Of a stretch of DNA of 64,000 bases, positions 22,710 to 35,780 are shown one piece after another (the stretch's first letter is position 1; every line of letters starts with the position of its first letter). The notes below the pieces were generated by a model. That model was not told the origin of the DNA. It ran no database searches and saw only the letters and a list, made by a program, of their open reading frames with translations. Made by a program: the position numbers and the translations under genes. The stretch spans positions 62,001 to 126,000 of the forward strand of contig CAVLYN010000075.1 of assembly GCA_963675135.1 (NCBI GenBank), in the 5' to 3' direction. The stretch comes from Galeopsis tetrahit (Eukaryota > Streptophyta > Magnoliopsida > Lamiales > Lamiaceae).

Positions 22710-22967
22710 GTGCAATTTAACCTCGAAAATACCAAAATGAAGTGTTTTGTAGAATTGCTTGGTGACCAAGCAAACTTTACGTTTTTTTTATTTTGCGAAA
22801 AATCACATTCTTTAGTGTTCAAAAACTCTATAGTTTATACCATTATAATGTGTAAATGCACTTTCATCGATTCACTCATTCTCTCTTTTTGAAAAGTCTC
22901 ACGAGTTGCAAAAGAGTTACAAATTCACATTCGTTCTAGGGTTGTTGTTTTCTATAACTCGTTTATA
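22710..22967. repeat. Type H monomer (258 bp), reference copy
   Basis: An A-like monomer (GTGCAATTT, AATGAAG, ATACCATTA) with TGTAGAATTG in place of TGTAGGATTG and with the short C-type tail. Ae has the same marker with a long tail and ACTCG (for example 25315-25579). The marker is absent before 22710. Confidence 0.88.
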
Positions 22968-24014
22968 GTGCAATTTAACCTCGAAAATACCAAAATGAAT
23001 TGTTTTGTAGGATTGCTTGGTGACCAAGCAAACTTTACGTTTTTTTTATTTTGCGAAAAATCACATTCTTTAGTGTTCAAAAACTCTATAGTTTATCCCA
23101 TTATAATGTGTAAATGCACTTTCATCGATTCACTCATTCTCTCTTTTTGAAAAGTCTCACGAGTTGCAAAAGAGTTAACCATGACCAATTCACATTCTTT
23201 CTAGGGTTGTTGTTTTCTATAACTCCTTTATAGTGCCATTTAACCTCGAAAATACCAAAATGAAGTGTTTTGTAGGATTGCTTGGTGACCAAGCAAACTT
23301 TACGTTTTTTTTATTTTGCGAAAAATCACATTCTTTAGTGTTCAAAAATTCTATAGTTTATCCCATTATAATGTGTAAATGCACTTTCATCGATTCACTC
23401 ATTCTCTCTTTTTGAAAAGTCTCACGAGTTGCAAAAGAGTTACAAATTCACATTCGTTCTAGGGTTGTTGTTTTCTATAACTCGTTTATAGTGCAATTTA
23501 ACCTCGAAAATACCAAAATGAATTGTTTTGTAGGATTGCTTGGTGACCAAGCAAACTTTACGTTTTTTTTATTTTGCGAAAAATCACATTCTTTAGTGTT
23601 AAAAAACTCTATAGTTTATCCCATTATAATGTGTAAATGCACTTTCATCGATTCACTCATTCTCTCTTTTTGAAAAGTCTCACGAGTTGCAAAAGAGTTA
23701 ACCATGACCAATTCACATTCTTTCTAGGGTTGTTGTTTTCTATAACTCCTTTATAGTGCCATTTAACCTCGAAAATACCAAAATGAAGTGTTTTGTAGGA
23801 TTGCTTGGTGACCAAGCAAACTTTACGTTTTTTTTATTTTGCGAAAAATCACATTCTTTAGTGTTCAAAAACTCTATAGTTTATCCCACTATAATGTGGA
23901 AAGTGCACTTTCATCGATTCACTCATTCTCTCTTTTTGAAAAGTCTCACGAGTTGCAAAAGATTTACAAATTCACATTCGTTCTAGGGTTGTTGTTTTCT
24001 ATAACTCGTTTATA
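22710..24014. repeat. Module H-F-C-Dc-Ec, 1305 bp
   Basis: Starts are at 22710, 22968, 23233, 23491 and 23756. This is the first appearance of TGTAGAATTG (H), of CACGAG in a D-like monomer and of the Ec core with T8. The same module recurs at 35781, 45986, 49389, 53579 and 56971 with identical length. Confidence 0.9.
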
Positions 24015-25843
24015 GTGCAATTTAACCTCGAAAATACCAAAATGAAGTGTTTTGTAGGATTGCTTGGTGACCAAGCAAACTTTACGTTTTTTTTATTTTG
24101 CGAAAAATCACATTCTTTAGTGTTCAAAAACTCTATAGTTTATACCATTATAATGTGTAAATGCACTTTCATCGATTCACTCATTCTCTCTTTTTGAAAA
24201 GTCTCACGAGTTGCAAAAGAGTTAACCATTACCAATTCACATTCTTTCTAGGGTTGTTGTTTTCTATAACTCGTTTATAGTGCCATTTAACCTCGAAAAT
24301 ACCAAATGAAGTGTTTTGTAGGATTGCTTGGTGACCAAGCAAACTTTACGTTTTTTTATTTTGCGAAAAATCACATTCTTTAGTGTTCAAAAACTCTATA
24401 GTTTATCCCATTATAATGTGTAAATGCACTTTCATCGATTCACTCATTCTCTCTTTTTGAAAAGTCTCACGAGTTGCAAAAGAGTTAACCATGACCAATT
24501 CACATTCTTTCTAGGGTTGTTGTTTTCTATAACTCCTTTATAGTTCCATTTAACCTCGAAAATACCAAAATGAAGTGTTTTGTAGGATTGCTTGGTCAGC
24601 AAACTTTACGTTTTTTTTATTTTGCGAAAAATCACATTCTTTAGTGTTCAAAAATTCTATAGTTTATCCCATTATAATGTGTAAATGCACTTTCATCGAT
24701 TCACTCATTCTCTCTTTTTGAAAAGTCTCACGAGTTGCAAAAGAGTTACAAATTCACATTCGTTCTAGGGTTGTTGTTTTCTATAACTCGTTTATAGTGC
24801 AATTTAACCTCGAAAATACCAAAATGAATTGTTTTGTAGGATTGCTTGGTGACCAAGCAAACTTTACGTTTTTTTTATTTTGCGAAAAATCACATTCTTT
24901 AGTGTTAAAAAACTCTATAGTTTATCCCATTATAATGTGTAAATGCACTTTCATCGATTCACTCATTCTCTCTTTTTGAAAAGTCTCACGAGTTGCAAAA
25001 GAGTTACAAATTCACATTCGTTCTAGGGTTGTTGTTTTCTATAACTCCTTTATAGTGCCATTTAACCTCGAAAATACCAAAATGAAGTGTTTTGTAGGAT
25101 TGCTTGGTGACCAAGCAAACTTTACGTTTTTTTTTATTTTGCGAAAAATCAAATTCTTTAGTGTTCAAAAACTCTATAGTTTATCCCACTATAATGTGGA
25201 AAGTGCACTTTCATCGATTCACTCATTCTCTCTTTTTGAAAAGTCTCACGAGTTGCAAAAGATTTACAAATTCACATTCGTTCTAGGGTTGTTGTTTTCT
25301 ATAACTCGTTTATAGTGCAATTTAACCTCGAAAATACCAAAATGAAGTGTTTTGTAGAATTGCTTGGTGACCAAGCAAACTTTACGTTTTTTTTATTTTG
25401 CGAAAAATCACATTCTTTAGTGTTCAAAAACTCTATAGTTTATACCATTATAATGTGTAAATGCACTTTCATCGATTCACTCATTCTCTCTTTTTGAAAA
25501 GTCTCACGAGTTGCAAAAGAGTTAACCATGACCAATTCACATTCTTTCTAGGGTTGTTGTTTTCTATAACTCGTTTATAGTGCCATTTAACCTCGAAAAT
25601 ACCAAATGAAGTGTTTTGTAGGATTGCTTGGTGACCAAGCAAACTTTACGTTTTTTTTATTTTGCGAAAAATCACATTCTTTAGTGTTCAAAAACTCTAT
25701 AGTTTATCCCATTATAATGTGTAAATGCACTTTCATCGATTCACTCATTCTCTCTTTTTGAAAAGTCTCACGAGTTGCAAAAGAGTTAACCATGACCAAT
25801 TCACATTCTTTCTAGGGTTGTTGTTTTCTATAACTCCTTTATA
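24015..25843. repeat. Module A2-B2-C2-Ds-E-Ae-B, 1829 bp
   Basis: Starts are at 24015, 24280, 24543, 24797, 25055, 25315 and 25580. B2 has T7. C2 has a dyad reduced to GCTTGGTCAGCAAAC and a private G to T at 24545, so its start reads GTTCC. Compared with the 37086 module, one D is absent after Ds, and Ds ends in ACTCC as a D would. Confidence 0.87.
24543..24796. repeat. Type C2 monomer (254 bp) with damaged dyad, reference copy
   Basis: A C monomer in which GGTGACCAAGC has become GGTCAGC, a net loss of 4 bp. Prefix and suffix matching leaves one base unexplained, so this was not a simple contiguous deletion. It recurs at 37614, 55412, 58804 and 61938, always after B2. Confidence 0.88.
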
Positions 25844-28458
25844 GTGCCATTTAACCTCGAAAATACCAAAATGAAGTGTTTTGTAGGATTGCTTGGTGAC
25901 CAAGCAAACTTTACGTTTTTTTTATTTTGCGAAAAATCACATTCTTTAGTGTTCAAAAATTCTATAGTTTATCCCATTATAATGTGTAAATGCACTTTCA
26001 TCGATTCACTCATTCTCTCTTTTTGAAAAGTCTCACGAGTTGCAAAAGAGTTACAAATTCACATTCGTTCTAGGGTTGTTGTTTTCTATAACTCGTTTAT
26101 AGTGCAATTTAACCTCGAAAATACCAAAATGAATTGTTTTGTAGGATTGCTTGGTGACCAAGCAAACTTTACGTTTTTTTTATTTTGCGAAAAATCACAT
26201 TCTTTAGTGTTCAAAAACTCTATAGTTTATCCCATTATAATGTGTAAATGCACTTTCATCGATTCACTCATTCTCTCTTTTTGAAAAGTCTCACGAGTTG
26301 CAAAAGAGTTAACCATGACCAATTCACATTCTTTCTAGGGTTGTTGTTTTCTATAACTCCTTTATAGTGCCATTTAACCTCGAAAATACCAAAATGAAGT
26401 GTTTTGTAGGATTGCTTGGTGACCAAGCAAACTTTACGTTTTTTTTATTTTGCGAAAAATCACATTCTTTAGTGTTCAAAAATTCTATAGTTTATCCCAT
26501 TATAATGTGTAAATGCACTTTCATCGATTCACTCATTCTCTCTTTTTGAAAAGTCTCACGAGTTGCAAAAGAGTTACAAATTCACATTCGTTCTAGGGTT
26601 GTTGTTTTCTATAACTCGTTTATAGTGCAATTTAACCTCGAAAATACCAAAATGAATTGTTTTGTAGGATTGCTTGGTGACCAAGCAAACTTTACGTTTT
26701 TTTTATTTTGCGAAAAATCACATTCTTTAGTGTTAAAAAACTCTATAGTTTATCCCATTATAATGTGTAAATGCACTTTCATCGATTCACTCATTCTCTC
26801 TTTTTGAAAAGTCTCACGAGTTGCAAAAGAGTTAACCATGACCAATTCACATTCTTTCTAGGGTTGTTGTTTTCTATAACTCCTTTATAGTGCCATTTAA
26901 CCTCGAAAATACCAAATGAAGTGTTTTGTAGGATTGCTTGGTGACCAAGCAAACTTTACGTTTTTTTTATTTTGCGAAAAATCACATTCTTTAGTGTTCA
27001 AAAACTCTATAGTTTATCCCATTATAATGTGTAAATGCACTTTCATCGATTCACTCATTCTCTCTTTTTGAAAAGTCTCACGAGTTGCAAAAGAGTTAAC
27101 CATGACCAATTCACATTCTTTCTAGGGTTGTTGTTTTCTATAACTCCTTTATAGTGCCATTTAACCTCGAAAATACCAAAATGAAGTGTTTTGTAGGATT
27201 GCTTGGTGACCAAGCAAACTTTACGTTTTTTTTATTTTGCGAAAAATCACATTCTTTAGTGTTCAAAAATTCTATAGTTTATCCCATTATAATGTGTAAA
27301 TGCACTTTCATCGATTCACTCATTCTCTCTTTTTGAAAAGTCTCACGAGTTGCAAAAGAGTTACAAATTCACATTCGTTCTAGGGTTGTTGTTTTCTATA
27401 ACTCGTTTATAGTGCAATTTAACCTCGAAAATACCAAAATGAATTGTTTTGTAGGATTGCTTGGTGACCAAGCAAACTTTACGTTTTTTTTATTTTGCGA
27501 AAAATCACATTCTTTAGTGTTCAAAAACTCTATAGTTTATCCCATTATAATGTGTAAATGCACTTTCATCGATTCACTCATTCTCTCTTTTTGAAAAGTC
27601 TCACGAGTTGCAAAAGAGTTAACCATGACCAATTCACATTCTTTCTAGGGTTGTTGTTTTCTATAACTCCTTTATAGTGCCATTTAACCTCGAAAATACC
27701 AAAATGAAGTGTTTTGTAGGATTGCTTGGTGACCAAGCAAACTTTACGTTTTTTTTATTTTGCGAAAAATCACATTCTTTAGTGTTCAAAAATTCTATAG
27801 TTTATCCCATTATAATGTGTAAATGCACTTTCATCGATTCACTCATTCTCTCTTTTTGAAAAGTCTCACGAGTTGCAAAAGAGTTACAAATTCACATTCG
27901 TTCTAGGGTTGTTGTTTTCTATAACTCGTTTATAGTGCAATTTAACCTCGAAAATACCAAAATGAATTGTTTTGTAGGATTGCTTGGTGACCAAGCAAAC
28001 TTTACGTTTTTTTTATTTTGCGAAAAATCACATTCTTTAGTGTTAAAAAACTCTATAGTTTATCCCATTATAATGTGTAAATGCACTTTCATCGATTCAC
28101 TCATTCTCTCTTTTTGAAAAGTCTCACGAGTTGCAAAAGAGTTAACCATGACCAATTCACATTCTTTCTAGGGTTGTTGTTTTCTATAACTCCTTTATAG
28201 TGCCATTTAACCTCGAAAATACCAAAATGAAGTGTTTTGTAGGATTGCTTGGTGACCAAGCAAACTTTACGTTTTTTTTATTTTGCGAAAAATCACATTC
28301 TTTAGTGTTCAAAAACTCTATAGTTTATCCCACTATAATGTGGAAAGTGCACTTTCATCGATTCACTCATTCTCTCTTTTTGAAAAGTCTCACGAGTTGC
28401 AAAAGATTTACAAATTCACATTCGTTCTAGGGTTGTTGTTTTCTATAACTCGTTTATA
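25844..28458. repeat. Truncated 14-mer: C-F-C-Dc-B-C-F-C-Dc-Ec, 2615 bp
   Basis: Ten monomers matching the last ten of the 3661-bp HOR; each start is exactly 3661 bp before its partner in 28459-32119. The first four (H-F-C-Dc) are missing and replaced by the 24015-25843 module. Confidence 0.9.
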
Positions 28459-31400
28459 GTGCAATTTAACCTCGAAAATACCAAAATGAAGTGTTTTGTA
28501 GAATTGCTTGGTGACCAAGCAAACTTTACGTTTTTTTTATTTTGCGAAAAATCACATTCTTTAGTGTTCAAAAACTCTATAGTTTATACCATTATAATGT
28601 GTAAATGCACTTTCATCGATTCACTCATTCTCTCTTTTTGAAAAGTCTCACGAGTTGCAAAAGAGTTACAAATTCACATTCGTTCTAGGGTTGTTGTTTT
28701 CTATAACTCGTTTATAGTGCAATTTAACCTCGAAAATACCAAAATGAATTGTTTTGTAGGATTGCTTGGTGACCAAGCAAACTTTACGTTTTTTTTATTT
28801 TGCGAAAAATCACATTCTTTAGTGTTCAAAAACTCTATAGTTTATCCCATTATAATGTGTAAATGCACTTTCATCGATTCACTCATTCTCTCTTTTTGAA
28901 AAGTCTCACGAGTTGCAAAAGAGTTAACCATGACCAATTCACATTCTTTCTAGGGTTGTTGTTTTCTATAACTCCTTTATAGTGCCATTTAACCTCGAAA
29001 ATACCAAAATGAAGTGTTTTGTAGGATTGCTTGGTGACCAAGCAAACTTTACGTTTTTTTTATTTTGCGAAAAATCACATTCTTTAGTGTTCAAAAATTC
29101 TATAGTTTATCCCATTATAATGTGTAAATGCACTTTCATCGATTCACTCATTCTCTCTTTTTGAAAAGTCTCACGAGTTGCAAAAGAGTTACAAATTCAC
29201 ATTCGTTCTAGGGTTGTTGTTTTCTATAACTCGTTTATAGTGCAATTTAACCTCGAAAATACCAAAATGAATTGTTTTGTAGGATTGCTTGGTGACCAAG
29301 CAAACTTTACGTTTTTTTTATTTTGCGAAAAATCACATTCTTTAGTGTTAAAAAACTCTATAGTTTATCCCATTATAATGTGTAAATGCACTTTCATCGA
29401 TTCACTCATTCTCTCTTTTTGAAAAGTCTCACGAGTTGCAAAAGAGTTAACCATGACCAATTCACATTCTTTCTAGGGTTGTTGTTTTCTATAACTCCTT
29501 TATAGTGCCATTTAACCTCGAAAATACCAAAATGAAGTGTTTTGTAGGATTGCTTGGTGACCAAGCAAACTTTACGTTTTTTTTATTTTGCGAAAAATCA
29601 CATTCTTTAGTGTTCAAAAATTCTATAGTTTATCCCATTATAATGTGTAAATGCACTTTCATCGATTCACTCATTCTCTCTTTTTGAAAAGTCTCACGAG
29701 TTGCAAAAGAGTTACAAATTCACATTCGTTCTAGGGTTGTTGTTTTCTATAACTCGTTTATAGTGCAATTTAACCTCGAAAATACCAAAATGAATTGTTT
29801 TGTAGGATTGCTTGGTGACCAAGCAAACTTTACGTTTTTTTTATTTTGCGAAAAATCACATTCTTTAGTGTTCAAAAACTCTATAGTTTATCCCATTATA
29901 ATGTGTAAATGCACTTTCATCGATTCACTCATTCTCTCTTTTTGAAAAGTCTCACGAGTTGCAAAAGAGTTAACCATGACCAATTCACATTCTTTCTAGG
30001 GTTGTTGTTTTCTATAACTCCTTTATAGTGCCATTTAACCTCGAAAATACCAAAATGAAGTGTTTTGTAGGATTGCTTGGTGACCAAGCAAACTTTACGT
30101 TTTTTTTATTTTGCGAAAAATCACATTCTTTAGTGTTCAAAAATTCTATAGTTTATCCCATTATAATGTGTAAATGCACTTTCATCGATTCACTCATTCT
30201 CTCTTTTTGAAAAGTCTCACGAGTTGCAAAAGAGTTACAAATTCACATTCGTTCTAGGGTTGTTGTTTTCTATAACTCGTTTATAGTGCAATTTAACCTC
30301 GAAAATACCAAAATGAATTGTTTTGTAGGATTGCTTGGTGACCAAGCAAACTTTACGTTTTTTTTATTTTGCGAAAAATCACATTCTTTAGTGTTAAAAA
30401 ACTCTATAGTTTATCCCATTATAATGTGTAAATGCACTTTCATCGATTCACTCATTCTCTCTTTTTGAAAAGTCTCACGAGTTGCAAAAGAGTTAACCAT
30501 GACCAATTCACATTCTTTCTAGGGTTGTTGTTTTCTATAACTCCTTTATAGTGCCATTTAACCTCGAAAATACCAAATGAAGTGTTTTGTAGGATTGCTT
30601 GGTGACCAAGCAAACTTTACGTTTTTTTTATTTTGCGAAAAATCACATTCTTTAGTGTTCAAAAACTCTATAGTTTATCCCATTATAATGTGTAAATGCA
30701 CTTTCATCGATTCACTCATTCTCTCTTTTTGAAAAGTCTCACGAGTTGCAAAAGAGTTAACCATGACCAATTCACATTCTTTCTAGGGTTGTTGTTTTCT
30801 ATAACTCCTTTATAGTGCCATTTAACCTCGAAAATACCAAAATGAAGTGTTTTGTAGGATTGCTTGGTGACCAAGCAAACTTTACGTTTTTTTTATTTTG
30901 CGAAAAATCACATTCTTTAGTGTTCAAAAATTCTATAGTTTATCCCATTATAATGTGTAAATGCACTTTCATCGATTCACTCATTCTCTCTTTTTGAAAA
31001 GTCTCACGAGTTGCAAAAGAGTTACAAATTCACATTCGTTCTAGGGTTGTTGTTTTCTATAACTCGTTTATAGTGCAATTTAACCTCGAAAATACCAAAA
31101 TGAATTGTTTTGTAGGATTGCTTGGTGACCAAGCAAACTTTACGTTTTTTTTATTTTGCGAAAAATCACATTCTTTAGTGTTCAAAAACTCTATAGTTTA
31201 TCCCATTATAATGTGTAAATGCACTTTCATCGATTCACTCATTCTCTCTTTTTGAAAAGTCTCACGAGTTGCAAAAGAGTTAACCATGACCAATTCACAT
31301 TCTTTCTAGGGTTGTTGTTTTCTATAACTCCTTTATAGTGCCATTTAACCTCGAAAATACCAAAATGAAGTGTTTTGTAGGATTGCTTGGTGACCAAGCA

Positions 31401-32119
31401 AACTTTACGTTTTTTTTATTTTGCGAAAAATCACATTCTTTAGTGTTCAAAAATTCTATAGTTTATCCCATTATAATGTGTAAATGCACTTTCATCGATT
31501 CACTCATTCTCTCTTTTTGAAAAGTCTCACGAGTTGCAAAAGAGTTACAAATTCACATTCGTTCTAGGGTTGTTGTTTTCTATAACTCGTTTATAGTGCA
31601 ATTTAACCTCGAAAATACCAAAATGAATTGTTTTGTAGGATTGCTTGGTGACCAAGCAAACTTTACGTTTTTTTTATTTTGCGAAAAATCACATTCTTTA
31701 GTGTTAAAAAACTCTATAGTTTATCCCATTATAATGTGTAAATGCACTTTCATCGATTCACTCATTCTCTCTTTTTGAAAAGTCTCACGAGTTGCAAAAG
31801 AGTTAACCATGACCAATTCACATTCTTTCTAGGGTTGTTGTTTTCTATAACTCCTTTATAGTGCCATTTAACCTCGAAAATACCAAAATGAAGTGTTTTG
31901 TAGGATTGCTTGGTGACCAAGCAAACTTTACGTTTTTTTTATTTTGCGAAAAATCACATTCTTTAGTGTTCAAAAACTCTATAGTTTATCCCACTATAAT
32001 GTGGAAAGTGCACTTTCATCGATTCACTCATTCTCTCTTTTTGAAAAGTCTCACGAGTTGCAAAAGATTTACAAATTCACATTCGTTCTAGGGTTGTTGT
32101 TTTCTATAACTCGTTTATA
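28459..32119. repeat. 14-monomer HOR, 3661 bp, copy 1
   Basis: The order is H-F-C-Dc-C-F-C-Dc-B-C-F-C-Dc-Ec, with starts at 28459, 28717, 28982, 29240, 29505, 29763, 30028, 30286, 30551, 30815, 31073, 31338, 31596 and 31861. Internally it repeats C-F-C-Dc, so it was itself built by duplication of a four-monomer block. Confidence 0.93.
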
Positions 32120-35100
32120 GTGCAATTTAACCTCGAAAATACCAAAATGAAGTGTTTTGTAGAATTGCTTGGTGACCAAGCAAACTTTACGTTTTTTTTA
32201 TTTTGCGAAAAATCACATTCTTTAGTGTTCAAAAACTCTATAGTTTATACCATTATAATGTGTAAATGCACTTTCATCGATTCACTCATTCTCTCTTTTT
32301 GAAAAGTCTCACGAGTTGCAAAAGAGTTACAAATTCACATTCGTTCTAGGGTTGTTGTTTTCTATAACTCGTTTATAGTGCAATTTAACCTCGAAAATAC
32401 CAAAATGAATTGTTTTGTAGGATTGCTTGGTGACCAAGCAAACTTTACGTTTTTTTTATTTTGCGAAAAATCACATTCTTTAGTGTTCAAAAACTCTATA
32501 GTTTATCCCATTATAATGTGTAAATGCACTTTCATCGATTCACTCATTCTCTCTTTTTGAAAAGTCTCACGAGTTGCAAAAGAGTTAACCATGACCAATT
32601 CACATTCTTTCTAGGGTTGTTGTTTTCTATAACTCCTTTATAGTGCCATTTAACCTCGAAAATACCAAAATGAAGTGTTTTGTAGGATTGCTTGGTGACC
32701 AAGCAAACTTTACGTTTTTTTTATTTTGCGAAAAATCACATTCTTTAGTGTTCAAAAATTCTATAGTTTATCCCATTATAATGTGTAAATGCACTTTCAT
32801 CGATTCACTCATTCTCTCTTTTTGAAAAGTCTCACGAGTTGCAAAAGAGTTACAAATTCACATTCGTTCTAGGGTTGTTGTTTTCTATAACTCGTTTATA
32901 GTGCAATTTAACCTCGAAAATACCAAAATGAATTGTTTTGTAGGATTGCTTGGTGACCAAGCAAACTTTACGTTTTTTTTATTTTGCGAAAAATCACATT
33001 CTTTAGTGTTAAAAAACTCTATAGTTTATCCCATTATAATGTGTAAATGCACTTTCATCGATTCACTCATTCTCTCTTTTTGAAAAGTCTCACGAGTTGC
33101 AAAAGAGTTAACCATGACCAATTCACATTCTTTCTAGGGTTGTTGTTTTCTATAACTCCTTTATAGTGCCATTTAACCTCGAAAATACCAAAATGAAGTG
33201 TTTTGTAGGATTGCTTGGTGACCAAGCAAACTTTACGTTTTTTTTATTTTGCGAAAAATCACATTCTTTAGTGTTCAAAAATTCTATAGTTTATCCCATT
33301 ATAATGTGTAAATGCACTTTCATCGATTCACTCATTCTCTCTTTTTGAAAAGTCTCACGAGTTGCAAAAGAGTTACAAATTCACATTCGTTCTAGGGTTG
33401 TTGTTTTCTATAACTCGTTTATAGTGCAATTTAACCTCGAAAATACCAAAATGAATTGTTTTGTAGGATTGCTTGGTGACCAAGCAAACTTTACGTTTTT
33501 TTTATTTTGCGAAAAATCACATTCTTTAGTGTTCAAAAACTCTATAGTTTATCCCATTATAATGTGTAAATGCACTTTCATCGATTCACTCATTCTCTCT
33601 TTTTGAAAAGTCTCACGAGTTGCAAAAGAGTTAACCATGACCAATTCACATTCTTTCTAGGGTTGTTGTTTTCTATAACTCCTTTATAGTGCCATTTAAC
33701 CTCGAAAATACCAAAATGAAGTGTTTTGTAGGATTGCTTGGTGACCAAGCAAACTTTACGTTTTTTTTATTTTGCGAAAAATCACATTCTTTAGTGTTCA
33801 AAAATTCTATAGTTTATCCCATTATAATGTGTAAATGCACTTTCATCGATTCACTCATTCTCTCTTTTTGAAAAGTCTCACGAGTTGCAAAAGAGTTACA
33901 AATTCACATTCGTTCTAGGGTTGTTGTTTTCTATAACTCGTTTATAGTGCAATTTAACCTCGAAAATACCAAAATGAATTGTTTTGTAGGATTGCTTGGT
34001 GACCAAGCAAACTTTACGTTTTTTTTATTTTGCGAAAAATCACATTCTTTAGTGTTAAAAAACTCTATAGTTTATCCCATTATAATGTGTAAATGCACTT
34101 TCATCGATTCACTCATTCTCTCTTTTTGAAAAGTCTCACGAGTTGCAAAAGAGTTAACCATGACCAATTCACATTCTTTCTAGGGTTGTTGTTTTCTATA
34201 ACTCCTTTATAGTGCCATTTAACCTCGAAAATACCAAATGAAGTGTTTTGTAGGATTGCTTGGTGACCAAGCAAACTTTACGTTTTTTTTATTTTGCGAA
34301 AAATCACATTCTTTAGTGTTCAAAAACTCTATAGTTTATCCCATTATAATGTGTAAATGCACTTTCATCGATTCACTCATTCTCTCTTTTTGAAAAGTCT
34401 CACGAGTTGCAAAAGAGTTAACCATGACCAATTCACATTCTTTCTAGGGTTGTTGTTTTCTATAACTCCTTTATAGTGCCATTTAACCTCGAAAATACCA
34501 AAATGAAGTGTTTTGTAGGATTGCTTGGTGACCAAGCAAACTTTACGTTTTTTTTATTTTGCGAAAAATCACATTCTTTAGTGTTCAAAAATTCTATAGT
34601 TTATCCCATTATAATGTGTAAATGCACTTTCATCGATTCACTCATTCTCTCTTTTTGAAAAGTCTCACGAGTTGCAAAAGAGTTACAAATTCACATTCGT
34701 TCTAGGGTTGTTGTTTTCTATAACTCGTTTATAGTGCAATTTAACCTCGAAAATACCAAAATGAATTGTTTTGTAGGATTGCTTGGTGACCAAGCAAACT
34801 TTACGTTTTTTTTATTTTGCGAAAAATCACATTCTTTAGTGTTCAAAAACTCTATAGTTTATCCCATTATAATGTGTAAATGCACTTTCATCGATTCACT
34901 CATTCTCTCTTTTTGAAAAGTCTCACGAGTTGCAAAAGAGTTAACCATGACCAATTCACATTCTTTCTAGGGTTGTTGTTTTCTATAACTCCTTTATAGT
35001 GCCATTTAACCTCGAAAATACCAAAATGAAGTGTTTTGTAGGATTGCTTGGTGACCAAGCAAACTTTACGTTTTTTTTATTTTGCGAAAAATCACATTCT

Positions 35101-35780
35101 TTAGTGTTCAAAAATTCTATAGTTTATCCCATTATAATGTGTAAATGCACTTTCATCGATTCACTCATTCTCTCTTTTTGAAAAGTCTCACGAGTTGCAA
35201 AAGAGTTACAAATTCACATTCGTTCTAGGGTTGTTGTTTTCTATAACTCGTTTATAGTGCAATTTAACCTCGAAAATACCAAAATGAATTGTTTTGTAGG
35301 ATTGCTTGGTGACCAAGCAAACTTTACGTTTTTTTTATTTTGCGAAAAATCACATTCTTTAGTGTTAAAAAACTCTATAGTTTATCCCATTATAATGTGT
35401 AAATGCACTTTCATCGATTCACTCATTCTCTCTTTTTGAAAAGTCTCACGAGTTGCAAAAGAGTTAACCATGACCAATTCACATTCTTTCTAGGGTTGTT
35501 GTTTTCTATAACTCCTTTATAGTGCCATTTAACCTCGAAAATACCAAAATGAAGTGTTTTGTAGGATTGCTTGGTGACCAAGCAAACTTTACGTTTTTTT
35601 TATTTTGCGAAAAATCACATTCTTTAGTGTTCAAAAACTCTATAGTTTATCCCACTATAATGTGGAAAGTGCACTTTCATCGATTCACTCATTCTCTCTT
35701 TTTGAAAAGTCTCACGAGTTGCAAAAGATTTACAAATTCACATTCGTTCTAGGGTTGTTGTTTTCTATAACTCGTTTATA
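32120..35780. repeat. 14-monomer HOR, 3661 bp, copy 2
   Basis: Each of the 14 starts is exactly 3661 bp after its partner in copy 1. I noticed no difference between the two copies by eye, which implies a very recent duplication or strong homogenisation. Confidence 0.93.
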
